Positions 53,481 through 62,057 of a stretch of DNA of 64,000 nt are shown piece after piece. Below the pieces are notes generated by a model. It did no database searches and was not told the DNA's origin. It worked only from the letters and a program-made list of their open reading frames with translations. Numbering within the stretch: position 1 is the stretch's first letter; each line of letters begins with the position of its first letter. Both the position numbers and the translations under genes were made by a program. The stretch lies in contig NZ_FNCC01000006.1 in the NCBI RefSeq assembly GCF_900100955.1, positions 186,001 through 250,000 on the forward strand. The letters are read 5' to 3'. The DNA is from Lentzea fradiae. GTDB lineage: Bacteria; Actinomycetota; Actinomycetes; Mycobacteriales; Pseudonocardiaceae.

Positions 53481-53999
53481 GTGAATGCCCGTGGGAAACG
53501 GACCCAGGACGAACGCGAGGACCGGTTCGCGGCGTACTTCGCCGCCAGATCCGGTGCGATGCGGGCCACCGCGTACCTGCTGTGCGGTGACTGGCACCGC
53601 GCGGAGGACCTCGTCCAGACGACGTTCGTGAAGCTGTACGTGGTGTGGCACCGCGTCGGTGAGGAGGAGCGGCTCGACGCCTACACGCGCCAGATCCTCG
53701 TGCGGACGTTCCTGGACGAGACGCGGCGCGGGTTCTTCCGGCGCGAGCGGCCCGTCGCCGACTTCGCGGACCGTCCGCTGCCGGCGCCGGGCGACCACGT
53801 CGAGGACAGGATGCTGCTGGTGCAGGCGCTCGCCGCGGTGGCGCCGCGGCAACGGGCGGCTCTGGTGCTGCGGGTCTGGGCGGACCTGTCCGTCGAGGAG
53901 ACCGCGAAGGCGATGGGCTGCGGCACCGGCAACGTCAAGAGCCAGCTCGCGCGCGGTCTCGCCGCGATGCGCGCACTGGCGCCGTCCGTCAATGCGTGA
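53481..53999 (+). CDS. SigE-family ECF RNA polymerase sigma factor
   Basis: The protein has 172 residues from GTG. Region 2 is FAAYFAARSGAMRATAYLLCGDWHRAEDLVQTTFVKLYVVWHRVG and region 4 is RQRAALVLRVWADLSVEETAKAMGCGTGNVKSQLARGLAAMRAL, with the helix-turn-helix intact. SigE-family (ECF41-independent) sigma factors are numerous in Actinobacteria. The following gene starts within or just after its stop and encodes a membrane protein in the position of an anti-sigma factor. It is the intact counterpart of the broken sigma factor at 42197. Confidence 0.93.
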   Translation: MNARGKRTQDEREDRFAAYFAARSGAMRATAYLLCGDWHRAEDLVQTTFVKLYVVWHRVGEEERLDAYTRQILVRTFLDETRRGFFRRERPVADFADRPLPAPGDHVEDRMLLVQALAAVAPRQRAALVLRVWADLSVEETAKAMGCGTGNVKSQLARGLAAMRALAPSVNA

Positions 54000-54018
54000 C
54001 CGGAGAGGGGTGCGGGGA

Positions 54019-54768
54019 GTGGACGAACGCGAGCTGCGGACGGCGATGGACCGCGTCGTGGCGGTGGAGCCGCCACCGATGGAGGAGGAACCCGTGCTGA
54101 GCGCGGGGCGGCGGGCTTTGCGACGGCGGCGCGCGGCGCGGGCGAGCGGCTGGAGCGCGGCGGCGGCCCTGGTGGTGACGGCCGGGGTGACGACGCTCGT
54201 CCCGTGGCAGGCCCAGGAAGACCTGGCGCAGCTCGCGGTGGCACCCGCGGACAAGGGCGTGGCGCTGGCGGAGGCACTGGACGCACTGGCACCGGCCGGG
54301 TACGGGACACCGGGCGACCTCACGGGAACCGGTGACTTCGCCGGCCGCACCCTGAAGAGCCACAAGACCATTCCCGTCGCGGAGACCGGCGGCAGGTACC
54401 ACGCCGCGGGCACCCCGCTGACCAAGGACGGCGCCGTCGGGGAGCTCCTCGCCGCGGTCTACTCGCCGGGGTGGGCGACCGGCGACGGCTGCGCGATGAC
54501 GGGCGTGGTGTGGGACTCCACGACCGCCCGGTGCACCGAGGTGGAGGTCGACGGGAAGAAGGTCGCGGTCGCGGACGTCACCCCGCCGCCGGAGGACCTC
54601 CTGCCGCCCTCGCAGTGGGCGGGCTACCGGCACCCGGACGGCACCGCGGTGTTCGTCATGCAGAGCCCCGGTGCCGCCCGGTCGGGACGTCCCGCCCTCG
54701 GTGGGATGCCGATGACCGCCGAGCAGCTGGCCGCCGCGGCGGTCGACCCTCGGCTCAAGGTCGAGTGA
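54019..54768 (+). CDS. Membrane protein in anti-sigma position
   Basis: The protein has 249 residues from GTG 54019 (VDERELRTAMDRVV); ATG 53992 is possible and would overlap the sigma stop. A helical start contains the basic patch SAGRRALRRRRAARAS, followed by one membrane helix (about 45-63) and a long extracytoplasmic part with two Cys residues (DGCAMTG and TARCTEVEV). No zinc-binding HxxxCxxC motif of classical anti-sigma factors is present, so its role is inferred from position. Similar sigma plus short membrane protein pairs are common in this order. Confidence 0.75.
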   Translation: MDERELRTAMDRVVAVEPPPMEEEPVLSAGRRALRRRRAARASGWSAAAALVVTAGVTTLVPWQAQEDLAQLAVAPADKGVALAEALDALAPAGYGTPGDLTGTGDFAGRTLKSHKTIPVAETGGRYHAAGTPLTKDGAVGELLAAVYSPGWATGDGCAMTGVVWDSTTARCTEVEVDGKKVAVADVTPPPEDLLPPSQWAGYRHPDGTAVFVMQSPGAARSGRPALGGMPMTAEQLAAAAVDPRLKVE

Positions 54769-56413
54769 GGCGGGCGCGCAACACGTGCGCGTCCAACGGC
54801 AACGCGTGCGTCTCGACCAGCTCGAACCCCGCTTCCGCCAGCAAGGCGCGGTAGTGCGACTCGGAACGCTCGCGTCCACCGGTGTTGCACAGCATGTGGA
54901 TGTCCCACGGGACCGCGAGGGAGTCGGTGCCACCGGTCTCCGGCAGCAGCCGTTCGACCACCAGCAGTTCGGCGTGCGCGGGCATGTCGCGCGCGCACGT
55001 CGACAAGATCCTGCGGCACTCGTCATCTTCCCAGTCGTGCAGCACGCGCGACAACAGGTAGATGTCGCCGTCACCGGGGACCGACCTGGTGAAGTCACCG
55101 GGGAGCAGCTGGACGCGGCCCGCGAAGGCGGCGAGCCGTGACCGTGCGGCGACGAGCGCGTTCGGCAGGTCCAGCAGGACGCCGCGCAGCGACGGGGTGG
55201 CCTCCAGGACGTGGGCCAGCAGCTCGCCGTTGCCACCGGCCACGTCGACGACCGTGCGCGCACGGGAGAAGTCGACGGCCTTCGTGACGCCGGTGAACAT
55301 GGCGTTGCTCGCCGCCATCGCCCCGTGGAACAGCTCCGCAAGCGCGGAATTCGCTGCCAGGTGGGCGAAGTGGTGCAGGCCGAATGCCCTCGCGTACGAC
55401 TCCTCGCCGGTGCGGACCGCCTCGGCCAGCCAGGCGAAGGAGCGGTAGAACGGGCCGCCGTACATCAACGCGAGCGGCCTCATCGAGCCCGTGACGTCCG
55501 AGCGCAGCAGCTCCCCCAGCTCGGTCAGCACGTGCCCGCCACCTGACTCCCGCACCAGGCCGAGCGAGGCGAGGTAGCGCAGCAACCGGGCCAGGCTCCG
55601 CGGGTCGGTGCTCGTCCTGGCCGCCAGCGACACCAGGTCGGACGCGACCGCGAGGTGGTCGAACAGGCACAGCTCGGCCGCGGTGGCGATGGCCTGCGTC
55701 GCCCACGCGCCGGTCATCAGGCGCAGCACCGAGGTGCCCGCGCACGACTCGCGCTGGTGGGTGGCCTGCAGCTGCGGGAACCGGCCCGTGGCGACGAGCT
55801 CCAGGCGGCGGAACGCGGGATCGGCGCCGTGCTCGTCGCGGAAGTACAGCACCGTGCTGTCCGCGTACTGGTTGTAGCCGCCGCCGTCTGGACGCATCGT
55901 GCCGGTGACCATCGTGCGCAACCCGCGCAGCACCACGGGATCCGGCCGGTGCACGGCCAGTGCGACGTGGTTCTCCCGCCCGTGCCGGCGTTCGTGCTCC
56001 GCGATGTGCGCCAGCGACGGCGGCGTCACCATCACGAAGATCTCCAGCTCGCACGTCCTGCCGTCGCGGGCGGTGACGGGCGCGCGCACGATGCCGACCC
56101 GCAGGTCGGCGACGGGCACGGAGTACCGGTCGCTCAGCCGTTCGCGGACGACGACGCTGGGCGTCATCGCGCCCGCCTCGACTCCGAGCGAGGAGAGCTC
56201 GTCCGCCAGGCCGGTCACGGTCTCCGGGAAGATCAGCAACGCGACGTGGTCGAGCGTGGCGTGCCGGGACACGGCCGCACGCTCCTCCGGGGTCAGCGAC
56301 GGCATGGCGGCCGTCAGCGCCGAGTCGGTGTCGTGCGCGCCGATGAGCGCCATCGCCGCGGTGAGGCGAGCGGCGTCGGCGGCGGCGAGGACGGGGGTGC
56401 GGGTGGAGATCAT
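54755..56413 (-). CDS. Two-domain O-methyltransferase with unrecognised N-terminal domain
   Basis: The product has 552 residues. About 200-550 is a class I SAM-dependent O-methyltransferase of the small-molecule type: dimerisation domain WATQAIATAAELCLFDHLAVASDLVSLAARTSTDPRSLARLLRYLASLGL, SAM motif TVVDVAGGNGELLAHVLEA, then LLDLPNAL and YLLSRVLHDWEDDECRRIL with the catalytic-type His. Residues 1-195 are a separate domain (DHVALLIFPETVTGLADELSSLG, then YADSTVLYFRDE) that I do not recognise; its strand pattern is weakly VOC-like. It follows the hydroxylase gene by 18 bases, so the two probably act on the same aromatic substrate. Confidence 0.85.
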   Translation of the reverse strand: MISTRTPVLAAADAARLTAAMALIGAHDTDSALTAAMPSLTPEERAAVSRHATLDHVALLIFPETVTGLADELSSLGVEAGAMTPSVVVRERLSDRYSVPVADLRVGIVRAPVTARDGRTCELEIFVMVTPPSLAHIAEHERRHGRENHVALAVHRPDPVVLRGLRTMVTGTMRPDGGGYNQYADSTVLYFRDEHGADPAFRRLELVATGRFPQLQATHQRESCAGTSVLRLMTGAWATQAIATAAELCLFDHLAVASDLVSLAARTSTDPRSLARLLRYLASLGLVRESGGGHVLTELGELLRSDVTGSMRPLALMYGGPFYRSFAWLAEAVRTGEESYARAFGLHHFAHLAANSALAELFHGAMAASNAMFTGVTKAVDFSRARTVVDVAGGNGELLAHVLEATPSLRGVLLDLPNALVAARSRLAAFAGRVQLLPGDFTRSVPGDGDIYLLSRVLHDWEDDECRRILSTCARDMPAHAELLVVERLLPETGGTDSLAVPWDIHMLCNTGGRERSESHYRALLAEAGFELVETHALPLDAHVLRARLTRP

Positions 56414-56431
56414 GGTGAGTGTTCCCTGGTC

Positions 56432-57577
56432 TCAGATTCCGACGTAGTGCTCGGCGAAGAAGTTCTGGTGGGCGCGGCAGTCGCGCAGGCTGTGCAGCCG
56501 CGCACGGCGCAGGGCGCGCTGGAAGTCGTCCCCGTGCGGGTGCAGGAGGTCGATCATCCAGCGGGAGAACTCCTGGGCCCGCCACACGCGGGGCAGGCAG
56601 GTGCGCGAGTAGGCGGCCAGCGGTCTTTCGTCACCCCTCAGCGCGGCGGTGAACGCGGTGGCGAGCACCTCGGCCTCCAGGATCGCGAGGTTGGCGCCCT
56701 TGGCGGCGGACGGGCTGATCAGGCTCGCCGCGTCGCCCGCGAGGAAGAGCCGGTCGTGCTGGAAGGTCTCCCCCACCTCGGACCGCAGCCGCACGATCCG
56801 CCGTTCGAGCACCGGTCCCCGCTTGAGCTGCCCGAACGCGCCGGTGCGCAGGCGGTCGTCGAGCGCCGCCCAGATCCGGTCGTCCGGCCACCGCCCCGGC
56901 TCGTCGCCGGGAGGGACCTGGAGGTAGTAGCGGGTGACCTCGGGGCTGCGCGCCATGTGGCCCGCGAACCCGTCGTCGTGCACGGCGTAGGTCACGGCCG
57001 CCATGCTCTGCGGTGCTCCCACGAGCACGGCCAGCCAGCTCACGCCGTGGTCCTGCCGGAGCCGCCGGGCCGGAACCGCGTGGCGCGTCACGCCGTTGCT
57101 CCCGTCGCACCCGGCGAGGAACCGGCCGGTGGCGACGCCCTCGCCCCGTTCGTCGCGGTAGCGGACCGTGGCGGTGTGCGGGTCGACGCCGGTGATGGTG
57201 GCGCCGAACCGGATGTCGCCACCGCGGGCGAGGTACTCGGCGACCAGATCCGTGACGAGGTCCTGCTGCGGGTACACGGTGTGCACCTCGCCCGTGCCAA
57301 GCCGTGAGTAGTCGAGCTCGAACTCGCCGTCCTCGCCGCGGAACGCGCAGACGCCGTGCGACCATCCTTTGTGGAGCATCCCGGCGCCGAGGCCGTGCTC
57401 GGTCAGCACGCGTGCGCTGTTCGGTCCGAGGAACCCGGCCCTGGCCCTGGTCTGCACCTGCTCACGGGTCGCACGTTCGACGACGAGTGTGTCGATTCCC
57501 TGTGCGCGCAACAGGTTCGCCAAGACGAGTCCTGCCGGCCCCGCTCCGGCGATGAGCACGGTGGTGTGGTCGACCAC
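56432..57577 (-). CDS. FAD-dependent aromatic hydroxylase (p-hydroxybenzoate hydroxylase-like)
   Basis: The 381-residue flavoprotein has the Rossmann GAGPAGLVLANLL at residues 9-21, DG-type FLAGCDGSNGVTRHAV, and the FAD ribityl motif RLFLAGDAASLISPSAAKGANLAI. Size and the TREQVQTRARAGFLGPNSARVL segment resemble 4-hydroxybenzoate 3-monooxygenase, which adds an ortho hydroxyl to a phenol using NADPH. The GTG 57577 start puts the dinucleotide motif in place; an upstream extension of about 180 residues in frame overlaps the SDR gene antisense and is not real. It is followed by the methyltransferase, suggesting hydroxylation then O-methylation. Confidence 0.88.
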   Translation of the reverse strand: MVDHTTVLIAGAGPAGLVLANLLRAQGIDTLVVERATREQVQTRARAGFLGPNSARVLTEHGLGAGMLHKGWSHGVCAFRGEDGEFELDYSRLGTGEVHTVYPQQDLVTDLVAEYLARGGDIRFGATITGVDPHTATVRYRDERGEGVATGRFLAGCDGSNGVTRHAVPARRLRQDHGVSWLAVLVGAPQSMAAVTYAVHDDGFAGHMARSPEVTRYYLQVPPGDEPGRWPDDRIWAALDDRLRTGAFGQLKRGPVLERRIVRLRSEVGETFQHDRLFLAGDAASLISPSAAKGANLAILEAEVLATAFTAALRGDERPLAAYSRTCLPRVWRAQEFSRWMIDLLHPHGDDFQRALRRARLHSLRDCRAHQNFFAEHYVGI

Positions 57578-57743
57578 GCCTTCCGGTCCTCTCTGCCGAT
57601 CGTGTGACAGAACTGGACAACACCCGCCGGGGCCGAGGCGAGCGGCTCGCCGGGGGCCAAGATCACGATCACTCCATCGTGTCGCGAGGCATCCGTCCGA
57701 AACCCGCCGGACTCCCGCCCGTCCTCCGGCCAGAGTGGACGGC

Positions 57744-58445
57744 ATGGGATCACTCGAGGGGAAGACGGCTCTGGTCACCGGCGGCAGCCGGGGCATCGGA
57801 GCCGCGGTGGCCGCGAAGCTCGCCGTGCTCGGCGCACGGGTCGCGGTCACGTACCAGAACACCAAACCCGAAGGCGTCACGGCGATCCGGGCCGACAGCG
57901 CCGACCCGGACGCCGTGGTCGCGGCCGTCGAGGAGGCCGCGGCCGGGTTCGGCCGGCTCGACGTGCTGGTGAACAACGCGGGCGCGTTCCGGGTCGGGCC
58001 GCTGGAGGAGCTCGGCCGGGAGGAGTTCGACCACACGATGGCGGTGAACGTCCGTGCTCCCTTCCTCGCCGCACGGGCCGCCGTGAAGCACATGCGGGAG
58101 GGAGGGCGGATCATCAGCATCGGCAGCAACGTCGCGGTGTACGCGCCGTTCCCCGGCTTCGCGCTCTACTCCGCCAGCAAGACGGCGCTGATCGGCATGA
58201 CGAAGGGGCTGGCCCGCGAGCTGGGCCCGCTGGGGATCACCGCGAACGTCGTGAACCCCGGTCCCACCGACACCGACGCGAACCCGGCGGACGGGCCGAT
58301 GGCGGACACGATCCGCGGCCTGACGGCACTGGGGCGGTTCGCGGCCCCGGAAGAGATCGCGGAGGTCGTGGCGGCGCTGGCGGGAAGCGCCGGTGCGTAC
58401 GTCACCGGCGCGAGCATCAACGCCGACGGTGGTTTCACCGTCTGA
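57744..58445 (+). CDS. Short-chain dehydrogenase/reductase
   Basis: The 233-residue SDR has cofactor motif TGGSRGIG (residues 12-19), NNAG in LDVLVNNAGAF, catalytic Ser/Tyr/Lys in IISIGSNVAVYAP and YSASKTALIG, and the end AYVTGASINADGGFTV. The Gln/Asn after the first strand favours NADP. It lies inside a small cluster with a hydroxylase, methyltransferase and P450, but is transcribed the other way, with 166 bases to the hydroxylase start, and converges on the P450 gene with six bases between. It may oxidise or reduce the same compound. Confidence 0.92.
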   Translation: MGSLEGKTALVTGGSRGIGAAVAAKLAVLGARVAVTYQNTKPEGVTAIRADSADPDAVVAAVEEAAAGFGRLDVLVNNAGAFRVGPLEELGREEFDHTMAVNVRAPFLAARAAVKHMREGGRIISIGSNVAVYAPFPGFALYSASKTALIGMTKGLARELGPLGITANVVNPGPTDTDANPADGPMADTIRGLTALGRFAAPEEIAEVVAALAGSAGAYVTGASINADGGFTV

Positions 58446-58451
58446 GTCCCG

Positions 58452-59648
58452 CTACTCCCAGGTGACGGGAAGGGCGTGGACCCCGTAGATGTTCATGTCC
58501 GTGCGGAGCCTGACCTCCCGTGCCGGGACGGCCAGCCGCAGCGAGGGGAAGCGCCGCAGCAGCCCCTCGAACCCGGCCCGCATCTCGACGCGGGCCAACT
58601 GCTGGCCGAGGCACTGGTGCACGCCGTGCCCGAACGCGAGGTGCCCGCGGGCGTTGCGGTGGACGTCGAGCGAGTCGGCGTCCCCGTACCGCTCCGGGTC
58701 GTGGTTGCCGGCGAGCAGCGACAGCACGACGGTCGAGCCGGCGCGGATCGTCTCGCCGTGGAACTCGATGTCCTCCACCGCGTAGCGGAAGAAGATGTCG
58801 ACGACGGTCAGGTAGCGCAGCAGCTCCTCGACGGCGTCGGGCACCAGTTCCGGCGCCGTCCGCAGCGCCTCCGCCTGACCGGGGTGCTCCAGCAGCGCGA
58901 ACGTGCCGAGCGCCAGCATGTTCGCGGTCGTCTCGTGCCCGGCGAGCAGCAGCAGGAACGCCATGCCGGTCAGTTCCTCGACGCTGAGGTCCTCGTCGCG
59001 GGCGAGGTCGGACAGCAGGTCGTCGGCGGGTTCGGCGCGCTTGTCCGCGACGAGCTGGGCGAGGTACGTGCTCAGCGCCACGTACGCCGCCATCTTGTCC
59101 TCCAGGGCGATGTCCCGCTCCATGAACCGGGACGAGTTCGTCTGGAACGTGTCGCGGTCGGCGTAGGGGACGCCGAGCATCTCGCAGATCACCAGTGACG
59201 GCACCGGAAGCGCGAACTCGCGCACCAGGTCGACCGGCGGGGTGAGCCCCGCCAGGTGGTCGAGCCGCCGTTCGACGATCTCGGCGATGCCCTCCTCCAG
59301 CGCCTTCATCCGCCGCACGGTGAACGCGCCGGTGAGCTTGCGCCGCAACCGGGTGTGGTCCGGCGGGTCCATGCTGATGAACAGCCCCGGCTCCTGCGGG
59401 GACGGTTCGGTGGCGGGCGGCATCCCCGGCGTCGGGAACGGCATGTGCAGGGGGCCGATGTCCTGGCGCGAGCTGAACCGGGTGTCCGCCAGCGCCTGTC
59501 TGACCGCCTCGTAGCCGGTTATCAGCCAGCCCTCGTGACCGTCGGGGAAGAGCATCGGGCTGACCGGGTGGGTCGCGCGCAGCGCCGTGATCGCGCCGGG
59601 CGGGTCGAACGGTGTGACATCGCGGTCCGTGGGAAGTCCGTGCAGCAC
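58452..59648 (-). CDS. Cytochrome P450
   Basis: The 398-residue soluble P450 is of bacterial class I (CYP107/CYP105-like). The I-helix oxygen-binding motif is LLLAGHETTANML, ExxR is VEELLRYLTV, and the heme ligand loop is LAFGHGVHQCLGQQLARVEM with Cys as iron ligand. F/G region and substrate recognition residues do not reveal the substrate. It needs a ferredoxin and reductase encoded elsewhere. It lies next to the SDR, hydroxylase and methyltransferase, the usual company of tailoring enzymes in natural-product pathways, yet no core synthase is in the window. Confidence 0.94.
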   Translation of the reverse strand: MLHGLPTDRDVTPFDPPGAITALRATHPVSPMLFPDGHEGWLITGYEAVRQALADTRFSSRQDIGPLHMPFPTPGMPPATEPSPQEPGLFISMDPPDHTRLRRKLTGAFTVRRMKALEEGIAEIVERRLDHLAGLTPPVDLVREFALPVPSLVICEMLGVPYADRDTFQTNSSRFMERDIALEDKMAAYVALSTYLAQLVADKRAEPADDLLSDLARDEDLSVEELTGMAFLLLLAGHETTANMLALGTFALLEHPGQAEALRTAPELVPDAVEELLRYLTVVDIFFRYAVEDIEFHGETIRAGSTVVLSLLAGNHDPERYGDADSLDVHRNARGHLAFGHGVHQCLGQQLARVEMRAGFEGLLRRFPSLRLAVPAREVRLRTDMNIYGVHALPVTWE

Positions 59649-59719
59649 GACAAATCTCCTTCAACGGGTGGGATTCACGGTGGAAGAGCTTCTTGGACCA
59701 CAGGTGGCCGTGACCGCGT

Positions 59720-60565
59720 TCACGGGGCCCGCCGGACGGTGATGTCGCCGAAGGACGTGTGGGCCATGACCTTGACCGTCTCGGCGGAGTCACCGGGACC
59801 GTCGCTGCTCTCCAGGGAGCTGGTGACGCGGCCGAAGCCGGTGTGGACCTCCAGCCAGGCCGCCGACCCGTCGGCGATCCCGACCTCGATGCCGCCCATC
59901 GCGGTGTTCAGCGTGGCGGTGTCGCGCACGACCTGACCGACGGTGATGGCGCCCATCGCGCTCTTGGCCTCCAGCGCTCCCTCCGCCCGTTCGACGGTGA
60001 TGTCACCGCTGGCCGCGCGGACCCGCAGCTCGCCGCCGACCGTGCCGACCTCGGTGTTGCCGTTGGAGTTCTTCACGGTGAGGCAGCCGGTGACCGCGCC
60101 GACGCGCAGCGACCCGCTCCCGGTCTTGACCTTGGCGTCGCCGGTGACGGCCCCGACGTCGACCTGACCGGCCCCGGTGTGGACCCGCAGCGGGCCGGTG
60201 CGGTCGACGTGGACGTGCCCCGCCGACATGTCGATGTCGGTCTCCCCCAGCACACCGCTGGTGCGGGTGCTGCCCGCCGTCACGTCGGCGTCCACTTTGG
60301 ACCCGGTGGGCAGCTCGACGACCACGTCGACCGAGCGGGTCTTCTTGGAGAAGTCGAACGTCCGCTTCGGGCCGCGGACGGTCAGCACGCCGTCGGCGTA
60401 GTCGACCCTGGTCTTCTGCGCGGCCTCGACGTCGGAGCTGTCGGCCGGGTCGGACGGCCGGACGTCGACGACGGTGTCGGTGCGGTTGCTCGCGACGATC
60501 TGCACGAAGCCCGCGTAGAGGTCCAGGAGCACGGAAATCGGTTGTGGCGTCTCGAATTTTGGCAT
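59720..60565 (-). CDS. DUF4097-family beta-helix protein
   Basis: The 281-residue protein is made almost wholly of short repeated strands typical of DUF4097 putative adhesins: RTSGVLGETDIDMSAGHVHVDRTGPLRVHTGAGQVDVGAVTGDAKVKTGSGSLRVGAVTG and onward, with regular Gly/Asp/Val spacing for a beta-solenoid. There is no signal peptide, and the family's function is unknown; it is often encoded beside a small ribbon-helix-helix or PspC protein. Here it follows an RHH regulator by 69 bases on the same strand, so the two probably share one transcript. Confidence 0.88.
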   Translation of the reverse strand: MPKFETPQPISVLLDLYAGFVQIVASNRTDTVVDVRPSDPADSSDVEAAQKTRVDYADGVLTVRGPKRTFDFSKKTRSVDVVVELPTGSKVDADVTAGSTRTSGVLGETDIDMSAGHVHVDRTGPLRVHTGAGQVDVGAVTGDAKVKTGSGSLRVGAVTGCLTVKNSNGNTEVGTVGGELRVRAASGDITVERAEGALEAKSAMGAITVGQVVRDTATLNTAMGGIEVGIADGSAAWLEVHTGFGRVTSSLESSDGPGDSAETVKVMAHTSFGDITVRRAP

Positions 60566-60633
60566 GGCTGTCCCCTCAGAAGGTGTAAGAGCGACGTCTC
60601 CGCAGGTGGGAGAGGCGAGGTGGAGGAACGGGG

Positions 60634-61143
60634 TCAGCGGACCCAGCCGACGAACCGCTGTGTCGCGGGCAGGCCGCCCGTGCGCGGTTCGAAGCCGTCC
60701 TTCCGCGCGTTCAGCTGGGCGGAGGCGGCCCGCACGAGCCAGGCGTTGACCGACCGGCCCTCCTTGGCCGCGGCCTCGTCCACGGCGGCCTTGAGCGCCT
60801 CGGGCAGGCGGACGTTGATGCGCACGGTGGCGCCGTCCTCGAAGCCGGCGGCGTCCTCGGCGGGCGCGGGCTCCGGCGCGGCCTCCGCCCGCGTCTCGGG
60901 CGCCCGGCGCGTCACGACGAACTCGGGGTCACGGCCCCGCAGCAGCACCTGCACCGAGTCCGGCGCGAGGTCCGCGGTGATCTCGTCGGCGGCGGCCGAC
61001 AGCGCTTCGAGCAGCGCCAGCCGGATCGCCGACTCCATCGTCACGGTCAGCCGCTCGACCAGCGCGCTCGCCTCGTCACCGCCGGTCTCCACGGCGGCCA
61101 CCAGTTCGCGTCCGAGCGAAGCCACGTACGGGGTCAGATCCAT
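60634..61143 (-). CDS. Ribbon-helix-helix (HicB/CopG-like) protein partnering DUF4097
   Basis: The protein has 169 residues from ATG 61143. The first 80 residues are helical (LTPYVASLGRELVAAVE, then ALVERLTVTMESAIRLALLEALSAAADEI). A Glu/Ala/Pro linker follows, then a ribbon-helix-helix domain at about 118-160 (GATVRINVRLPEALKAAVDEAAAKEGRSVNAWLVRAASAQLN). RHH proteins bind DNA as dimers through the strand residues. Its own promoter region contains phased TGGCA-type half-sites (61154-61211), a good fit for autoregulation. No toxin gene partner is visible, so this is not a classic HicAB pair. Confidence 0.85.
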   Translation of the reverse strand: MDLTPYVASLGRELVAAVETGGDEASALVERLTVTMESAIRLALLEALSAAADEITADLAPDSVQVLLRGRDPEFVVTRRAPETRAEAAPEPAPAEDAAGFEDGATVRINVRLPEALKAAVDEAAAKEGRSVNAWLVRAASAQLNARKDGFEPRTGGLPATQRFVGWVR

Positions 61144-61153
61144 GACGCCACTA

Positions 61154-61211
61154 TGGCACGGCGTGGCATCACCGGCAAGCATTTCTGGCTCAGCTTGGCA
61201 TCATTTTGGCT
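61154..61211. promoter_or_regulatory. Phased TGGC[A/T] half-sites upstream of the RHH gene
   Basis: TGGCA or TGGCT occurs at 61154, 61164, 61186, 61196 and 61207, with a related CGGCA at 61173. Spacing is 9-13 bases, close to one helical turn, as expected for a multimeric RHH operator. Confidence 0.55.
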
Positions 61212-61220
61212 CAGTGCAGG

Positions 61221-62015
61221 TCAGAGGCTTGTCTCGAAGGCTCCGGTGAACGCGGCCAGCGTCGGCGTGCCCTTCTGGCGGTCGAGAACCGCGAAGACGA
61301 CGTGCTCGAGGTAGCGGTTGTCGCGCAACGCGATCCGGAACGCCTCGGCGACCACGGCCGGGTCGTTCGCGAACACCCCGCAGCCCCACGCGCCGAGCAC
61401 GAGCCGCCGATGACCATGCGACGCGGCGACGTGCAGCACGCGGATGGCCCGCCGCAACACCAGGACGGGGATGTCCGCGGCACGTTCGGGCTGGCTGCGC
61501 AGCACGGCGCCGCGGTTGGGCGCCGCCGCCGTCAGGAAAGACACCTCGTACGGCCGTTCCAGCAGGTTTCCCTTGTCGTCGCGGAACACCGGCACGCGCG
61601 GCGAGTAGATCACCCGGTCGCTGTAGGTGAGGTCTTCGTGCGCGCGGTGGTAGCCGTAGAAGTCGGCGGCGGCGCGCAGGCACGGGTAGAGCGCCGACGA
61701 CCGGGCGAGGCTCTCCTCCTGGGCCTGTGCGCCGTTGAGGAACCCGCCACCGGCGTTGCGGGCGGAGGCGAAGTTCAGCGCGGCCACATCGCCACCGAGA
61801 CGATGCGCGGCCACCAGGGTGGACTCGCCGGTGACCTCGATCCGCGTGCCCGGCACCTCCGCGGGCAACGTCAGCACCTCGTCGGGGAGGTGGAGCCGGG
61901 TCCCCGAGACCGCGGCGGCGACGTCGATGACGACCTCGCCGGCGTCACTGGAGTAAGAACCGCGTTCCGCGATCTCGACGGTCTCGCGGGCGATCGCACG
62001 CAACCTGCTGCTCAT
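61221..62015 (-). CDS. Bacterial-type poly(ADP-ribose) glycohydrolase (TIGR02452 family)
   Basis: The protein has 264 residues. The PARG signature is present as NAGGGFLNGAQAQEESLARSSALYPCL, with the catalytic Glu pair in QEE. Upstream VAALNFASARNAGG and downstream DRVIYSPRVPVFRDDKGNLLERPYEVSFLTAAAPN fit the family, and the C-terminal part has LVLGAWGCGVFANDP. Such enzymes remove ADP-ribose polymers or mono-ADP-ribose, and some belong to defence or nucleotide-repair loci. It is followed at some distance by the RHH gene and preceded by a TIM-barrel-like gene; no obvious partner ADP-ribosyltransferase is adjacent. Confidence 0.9.
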   Translation of the reverse strand: MSSRLRAIARETVEIAERGSYSSDAGEVVIDVAAAVSGTRLHLPDEVLTLPAEVPGTRIEVTGESTLVAAHRLGGDVAALNFASARNAGGGFLNGAQAQEESLARSSALYPCLRAAADFYGYHRAHEDLTYSDRVIYSPRVPVFRDDKGNLLERPYEVSFLTAAAPNRGAVLRSQPERAADIPVLVLRRAIRVLHVAASHGHRRLVLGAWGCGVFANDPAVVAEAFRIALRDNRYLEHVVFAVLDRQKGTPTLAAFTGAFETSL

Positions 62016-62057
62016 GATCCGACGAGTGTGGCGGGCGGCGACAAACGCGCCAAGCGG

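Noticed and set aside
60634..61143. HicAB-type toxin-antitoxin pair
   Set aside because: The RHH protein has a long N-terminal helical part and the linked gene is a DUF4097 beta-solenoid, not a small HicA-like RNase.
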